NCBI GenBank assembly: GCA_963793415.1
Contig: CAWCAC010000002.1
Location: forward strand, 1,426,001-1,490,000
Length of the DNA stretch: 64,000 nt
From: CAXMST01 sp963793415
Lineage (GTDB): Bacteria; Actinomycetota; Thermoleophilia; Solirubrobacterales; 70-9
Reading direction: 5' to 3'
The position numbers and the translations under genes were made by a program. Positions 60,769 to 64,000 of this stretch are shown here, piece by piece. The notes below the pieces were generated by a model, which did not search any database, was not told the origin of the DNA, and was given only the letters and a program-made list of their open reading frames with translations. Numbering within the stretch: position 1 is the stretch's first letter; every line of letters begins with the position of its first letter.

Positions 60769-62393
60769 ACGAGATCGCAGCGAAGCTCGGTGAGGTCGGA
60801 CTTCCCGCCCCCGTCTCGGAGCTGGCGTCGAAGGACTGGGACGTCGTCGTCGTCGGCGGTGGCCACAACGGCCTCACCGCCGCGGCCTACCTGGCCCGGG
60901 CGGGCAGATCGGTGCTGGTGCTCGAGCGCCGTGAGCGGCTCGGCGGCGCCGCGACGCTGGAGCGGCCGTTCGAGGACCAGGGCTTCACGATCAGCCCCTG
61001 CGCCTATGTCGTCGGCCTGCTCGACGACGTCGTCATCGACGAGCTCGATCTCGGACGGCGCGGCTTCAAGTACTGGATGGCGGACCCCAACCTCTGGGTC
61101 CCGTTCGAGGACGGCACCTCCTTCGGTCAGTTCCTCGACGACGCGCAGACGCAGAAGAGCCTCGACGCGCTCGGTCTCTCGAAGCGCGACATCGACGGCT
61201 ACTGGGCCTACGAGGAGCTGTTCGACGACGTCCGCAAGCTGCTCCGTAAGGGCGAGCGCGACACCTGGATCGGCGATACGCCCACGCGCGGCGAGATCGA
61301 GGAGCTGCTCGGCGGCGACGAGGAGAAGATCAACCTCGTCTTCGAGGACTCGATCGCAGAGGTGCTCGGCCGCTACATCTCCGACGAGCGACTGCAGACG
61401 GCGCTCTACGGTCAGGGCATCATCGGCACTTGGGGCGGCCCCTTCGAGCCCGGCACCGCTTCGATCAAGCTGATGCACTACCAGGGCGACATGGGCGGCC
61501 AGGGCCCCGTCTGGGGCTACGTCGAGGGCGGCATGGGGATGATCTCGTTCGCGATCGCCGATGCCGCCGCCGAGGCGGGCGCGACCCTGGCCTGCGACGT
61601 CCCGGTCGCGAAGATCGTTCCCGGCGAGGGCGTCGAGCTCGAGGACGGGACCGCGATCCGGGCCCGGACGGTGATCTCGAACGCCGATCCGAAGGTGACG
61701 ATGGACCTGATCGGCCCCGACGCAATCGGCTCGGTCGATCCCGCCTATCGGGCCAAGCTCGAGGCGTGGAAGATCCGCTCGCCCGTTGTCAAGTTCAACG
61801 CGGCGCTGGACAGGCTCCCGAACTGGACTGCCGCCCCCGGGGAGGACTGGCCGGCCCGCGCGACGGTCGACGCCTGCGGGCCGATGGCCGAAGCCCAGCG
61901 GGCCTTCGAGCGCTGTGCCGCGGGCGAGCCCGCGGTTGCGTTCGGCGAGATCTACGTGCAGACCGGATACGACCCGAGCCCGGCACCCGAGGGCAAGCAC
62001 CTGATGAGCGTCTTCGGCCAGTACGCGCCCTACGACATCTCCGGGGGGGACTGGGAGGCCGCCAAGGACGGCGTCGCGAAGCAGTTCATCGACCTGATCT
62101 CGCGCTTCGCGCCGGACTTCGAGGACACGCTGCTGTTCAGTGAGGTGCTCGGCCCGCGCGACATCGAGTCGCGGATCGGCCTCACCGGCGGCAACATCTT
62201 CCAGGGTGAGGTGACCCCGGACCAGATGTGGGAGGGGCGGCTGACTGCGCGGACGCCGCTCCAAGGGCTGTACCTGTGCGGGGCGGCGACCCATCCGGCG
62301 GGCAGCGTCATCGCCCTCAACGGCCGCAACGCCGCCGCCGCGGTGCTCGCCGACCAGGGCGCTGAGCTGCCGGCCCCCGCGAAGGCCGGCTGA
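60765..62393 (+). CDS. PYROXD2/phytoene-desaturase-like FAD oxidoreductase (second copy)
   Basis: The protein is 542 residues from ATG 60765, overlapping the Rieske stop (ATGA). FAD motif VVVVGGGHNGLTAAAYLARAG and the C-terminal GLYLCGAATHPAGSVIALNGRNAA are like the protein at 52818-54557. It is translationally coupled to the Rieske oxygenase and probably oxidises a product of it, or feeds it; both are inference. Two TetR genes follow. Confidence 0.9.
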   Translation: MNEIAAKLGEVGLPAPVSELASKDWDVVVVGGGHNGLTAAAYLARAGRSVLVLERRERLGGAATLERPFEDQGFTISPCAYVVGLLDDVVIDELDLGRRGFKYWMADPNLWVPFEDGTSFGQFLDDAQTQKSLDALGLSKRDIDGYWAYEELFDDVRKLLRKGERDTWIGDTPTRGEIEELLGGDEEKINLVFEDSIAEVLGRYISDERLQTALYGQGIIGTWGGPFEPGTASIKLMHYQGDMGGQGPVWGYVEGGMGMISFAIADAAAEAGATLACDVPVAKIVPGEGVELEDGTAIRARTVISNADPKVTMDLIGPDAIGSVDPAYRAKLEAWKIRSPVVKFNAALDRLPNWTAAPGEDWPARATVDACGPMAEAQRAFERCAAGEPAVAFGEIYVQTGYDPSPAPEGKHLMSVFGQYAPYDISGGDWEAAKDGVAKQFIDLISRFAPDFEDTLLFSEVLGPRDIESRIGLTGGNIFQGEVTPDQMWEGRLTARTPLQGLYLCGAATHPAGSVIALNGRNAAAAVLADQGAELPAPAKAG

Positions 62394-62464
62394 ACGCCGT
62401 CGCGGCCCCCGGCGACAGAGGTCGCCGGCGGGAAACCGTCCCGCCCTTGACATACGCTCGGCTC

Positions 62465-63073
62465 GTGAGCACGGACACCGCGCAGCGGATCCTCGCCGCC
62501 GCCTGCGATCTGATCGCCGAGGACGGAATCGACGACGTCAGGATCGCCCGGGTCGCCCAGCGCGCCGGTGCCTCGACCGCCCTCGTGCACCACTACTTCT
62601 CGACCCGGGAGGAGCTGCTCGAGCAGGCCCTGATTCACTCCTTCGAGCAGGCGGGGGAGGAACGTTTCGGCGAGGAGGCGCCCCCGGCGGCAAGCAGCGC
62701 GGTCGAGACGATGGCGATTGCGATCCGTGAGAGCCTCCCCTATCCCGGCAGCCAGCGGCGCGAATGGGTGCTCTGGGTAGAGCTCTGGCTCCGCGCGGTC
62801 CGCGACGAGCAGCTCGGCGAGGTCGCGGCGCGCATGTATGAGCGTTACCGCGAGTGGATGTCGGGCCTGATCCGGGCAGGGGTCGACTCGGGCGAGTTCG
62901 GTCGCACGGTCGACGTCGACCGTGCGACCGACGTCGCGATCGCGCTGCTCGACGGGTCCGGCGTCAGGGCGCTGTTCGCGGACCCGGCGATGAGCGTCGA
63001 GGACGCGCGTCGCGTCGCCGCTCGCGGGATCGCGCGGGAGCTCGGGGTCGAGCCTGAGGCGCTGCTCGACTGA
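62465..63073 (+). CDS. TetR-family regulator 1
   Basis: The protein is 202 residues from GTG 62465. The DNA-binding helices are in ILAAACDLIAEDGIDDVRIARVAQRAGASTALVHHYFSTREELLEQA. The C-terminal ligand domain has RREWVLWVELWLRAVRDEQL, a segment shared with the second TetR (WTLWMELWIRALRDRD). The two probably arose by duplication. It follows the Rieske-FAD pair by 71 bases and is a candidate for the regulator that binds the shared 16-bp operator. Confidence 0.88.
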   Translation: MSTDTAQRILAAACDLIAEDGIDDVRIARVAQRAGASTALVHHYFSTREELLEQALIHSFEQAGEERFGEEAPPAASSAVETMAIAIRESLPYPGSQRREWVLWVELWLRAVRDEQLGEVAARMYERYREWMSGLIRAGVDSGEFGRTVDVDRATDVAIALLDGSGVRALFADPAMSVEDARRVAARGIARELGVEPEALLD

Positions 63074-63170
63074 ACGGTCGCCGATCATCCGGGGCGGGGA
63101 GGTGCTCGGCCATTCGGGGAGCCACCGGTCCCGCCGGATTCCCCCGTGCCGGCAAATCGGCGACGGACCC

Positions 63171-63212
63171 TTGAACTCGTCGGCGACAAGGGGTAGATTG
63201 AACGGCGGTTCA
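63171..63212 (+). promoter_or_regulatory. Promoter and operator of TetR regulator 2
   Basis: TTGAAC (63171-63176), a 17-bp spacer and TAGATT (63194-63199) form a promoter. TGAAC (63199-63203) and GTTCA (63208-63212) form a perfect dyad that overlaps its downstream edge. Its sequence differs from the TTGAC/GTCAA sites, so a different regulator, probably TetR 2 itself, would bind it. Confidence 0.58.
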
Positions 63213-63274
63213 GTTTTGGGAGAGAGGGCGCTCGCGCGCCAGAGGGGACCGGAGAGGTCACTCCACGACCGAAC

Positions 63275-63883
63275 ATGGAGCACATCCGCAAGCCGCAGAT
63301 CCTCGCAGCTGCGGCCGCGGTGATCTCCGAGCGCGGCTTGGCCGGAACCCGGATCAGCGACGTCGCCGCGCGGGCCGGCACCAGCCCCGCCGCCGTCCTT
63401 TACTGGTTCGACGACCGCGAGCAGCTCCTGGGCGCGGCCCTGGCCTCGGCCGAGGACCGCTTCTACGAGTCGCTTGCGGAGCCGCTCGGGGCGTCCGAGG
63501 ATCCCGGCGAGCGCCTGCGGCTGCTGTTCGAGGCCTCGGCGCGGGCCTACGACTGGACCCTGTGGATGGAGCTGTGGATCCGCGCCCTGCGCGACCGTGA
63601 CGCTCGCGAGACCCGGCAGCGGCTCGACGACCGCTGGCGCGACGCGATCGCCGAGCAGGTCCGGGCCGGCCAGGCGAGCGGCGACTTCCTTGCCACGCAT
63701 ACGCCGGAGAAGGTGGCGCTCGTGCTGGCCTCGCTGCTCGACGGGCTCGCCCTGCAGGCGACTCTGGGCGATGCCCAGGTGCCGCCCGAGCGGATGCTCG
63801 TGCTGGCACTCGAATCGGCCGAGCGGTTGCTCGGCGTCGACTTGATGACACCCGATGCACGACGTGCGACGGCGAGCGCCTGA
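63275..63883 (+). CDS. TetR-family regulator 2
   Basis: The protein is 202 residues. The DNA-binding helices are in ILAAAAAVISERGLAGTRISDVAARAGTSPAAVLYWFDDREQLL. The ligand domain has the WTLWMELWIRALRDRD segment resembling TetR 1. It is preceded by its own promoter with a dyad (63199-63212), indicating autoregulation. The start of a Tat-exported protein lies 22 bases downstream and would be in the same transcript. Confidence 0.88.
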   Translation: MEHIRKPQILAAAAAVISERGLAGTRISDVAARAGTSPAAVLYWFDDREQLLGAALASAEDRFYESLAEPLGASEDPGERLRLLFEASARAYDWTLWMELWIRALRDRDARETRQRLDDRWRDAIAEQVRAGQASGDFLATHTPEKVALVLASLLDGLALQATLGDAQVPPERMLVLALESAERLLGVDLMTPDARRATASA

Positions 63884-63905
63884 TGCTCGCCAAAGGAGGA
63901 GCAGG

Positions 63906-64000
63906 ATGAGTGACGACAAGATCGACAGGCTCTGGCTGCCGGAGCGGCTCTCGCGGCGCGACGTGCTTAAGGTGGGCGGCGGCGTCGCTCTCGCCGCCGG
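63906..64000 (+). CDS. N-terminus of a Tat-exported protein (truncated by window end)
   Basis: ATG 63906 is preceded by AAAGGAGGAG. The 31 visible residues, DKIDRLWLPERLSRRDVLKV then GGGVALAA, form a twin-arginine signal (SRRDVLK). A substrate-binding protein of a transporter (for example polyamine-type) is a plausible guess given the neighbouring amine-catabolic genes, but the mature domain is outside the window. Confidence 0.75.
   Translation, partial: MSDDKIDRLWLPERLSRRDVLKVGGGVALAA

Noticed and set aside
62447..62452. TTGACA upstream of TetR 1 as a -35 element
   Set aside because: No -10 element follows at suitable spacing before or around the start codon; it could equally be a TTG start.

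Overview
The window is a gene-dense, very GC-rich bacterial chromosome segment. Frequent GTG/TTG starts, 1-4 base start/stop overlaps, an F420-type LLM oxidoreductase, a wax ester synthase/DGAT, a SigB/SigF-type sigma factor, an ECF sigma factor fused to a zinc-type anti-sigma module and several actinobacterial orphan families point to an actinomycete. A Thermoleophilia/Solirubrobacterales-like organism is my best guess, inferred from gene content and not tested by search. No rRNA, tRNA, CRISPR array or canonical insertion sequence was seen.

Layout. 1-7.9 kb: cyclase tail, secreted serine hydrolase, crotonase, exonuclease VII (xseA-xseB), an orphan conserved gene, an HD hydrolase followed by a CBS-domain remnant, then Nudix/MarR genes diverging from YceI and an FMN reductase. 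7.85-12.8 kb: two copies of a 46-bp palindromic repeat, five MpsC/DUF2294 domains in three genes, a general-stress sigma factor and a membrane protein. 12.9-20.2 kb: DUF3891, an FAD-Rieske fusion protein, a DUF1611-M20 peptidase pair, a flavin reductase-like protein and an acyl-CoA oxidase-like protein. 20.3-21.1 kb: a cold-shock gene whose leader can fold over its ribosome-binding site, followed by a likely structured small RNA with its own promoter and terminator. 21-27.4 kb: LigD-type polymerase domain, a decayed DUF72 gene, LLM oxidoreductase, autoregulated MarR-MFS operon and an MBL hydrolase. 28-36.9 kb: sigma/anti-sigma fusion, SDR, two tandem secreted Gly/Asp-repeat proteins, hydrolase plus CoA-transferase, and a GH3 protein. 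36.9-44.4 kb: an overlapping SRPBCC / FAD amine-oxidase-like / DUF1365 / cyclopropane-synthase operon, a wax ester synthase, and two MerR regulators. One MerR regulator carries a B12-binding domain with the CarH/LitR light-sensor motif and has four 11-bp-spaced operator repeats just downstream of its promoter. 44.4-47.3 kb: NYN RNase, MTA phosphorylase, MTA/SAH-type deaminase and Nudix operon. 47.7-52.8 kb: ArsA-type ATPase with a CxxC partner, a lipoprotein, a DUF559-type nuclease gene bracketed exactly by two inverted copies of the 46-bp repeat, and a Bcp peroxiredoxin. 52.8-64 kb: a catabolic regulon (two PYROXD2/phytoene-desaturase-like oxidoreductases, class III aminotransferase, ADP-forming acyl-CoA synthetase, acyl-CoA dehydrogenase, Rieske oxygenase, two TetR regulators and the start of a Tat-exported protein).

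The strongest unexplained signals are: (i) the 46-bp palindromic repeat in four copies, two of which supply the start and stop codons of a nuclease-fold gene; (ii) a shared 16-bp operator in two divergent promoters 5 kb apart that ties the terminal catabolic genes into one regulon; (iii) the CarH-type operator array beside a membrane-lipid-modification operon; (iv) the structured RNA candidate at about 20.89-21.06 kb; and (v) the cluster of MpsC/DUF2294 domains without any MpsA/MpsB partner.
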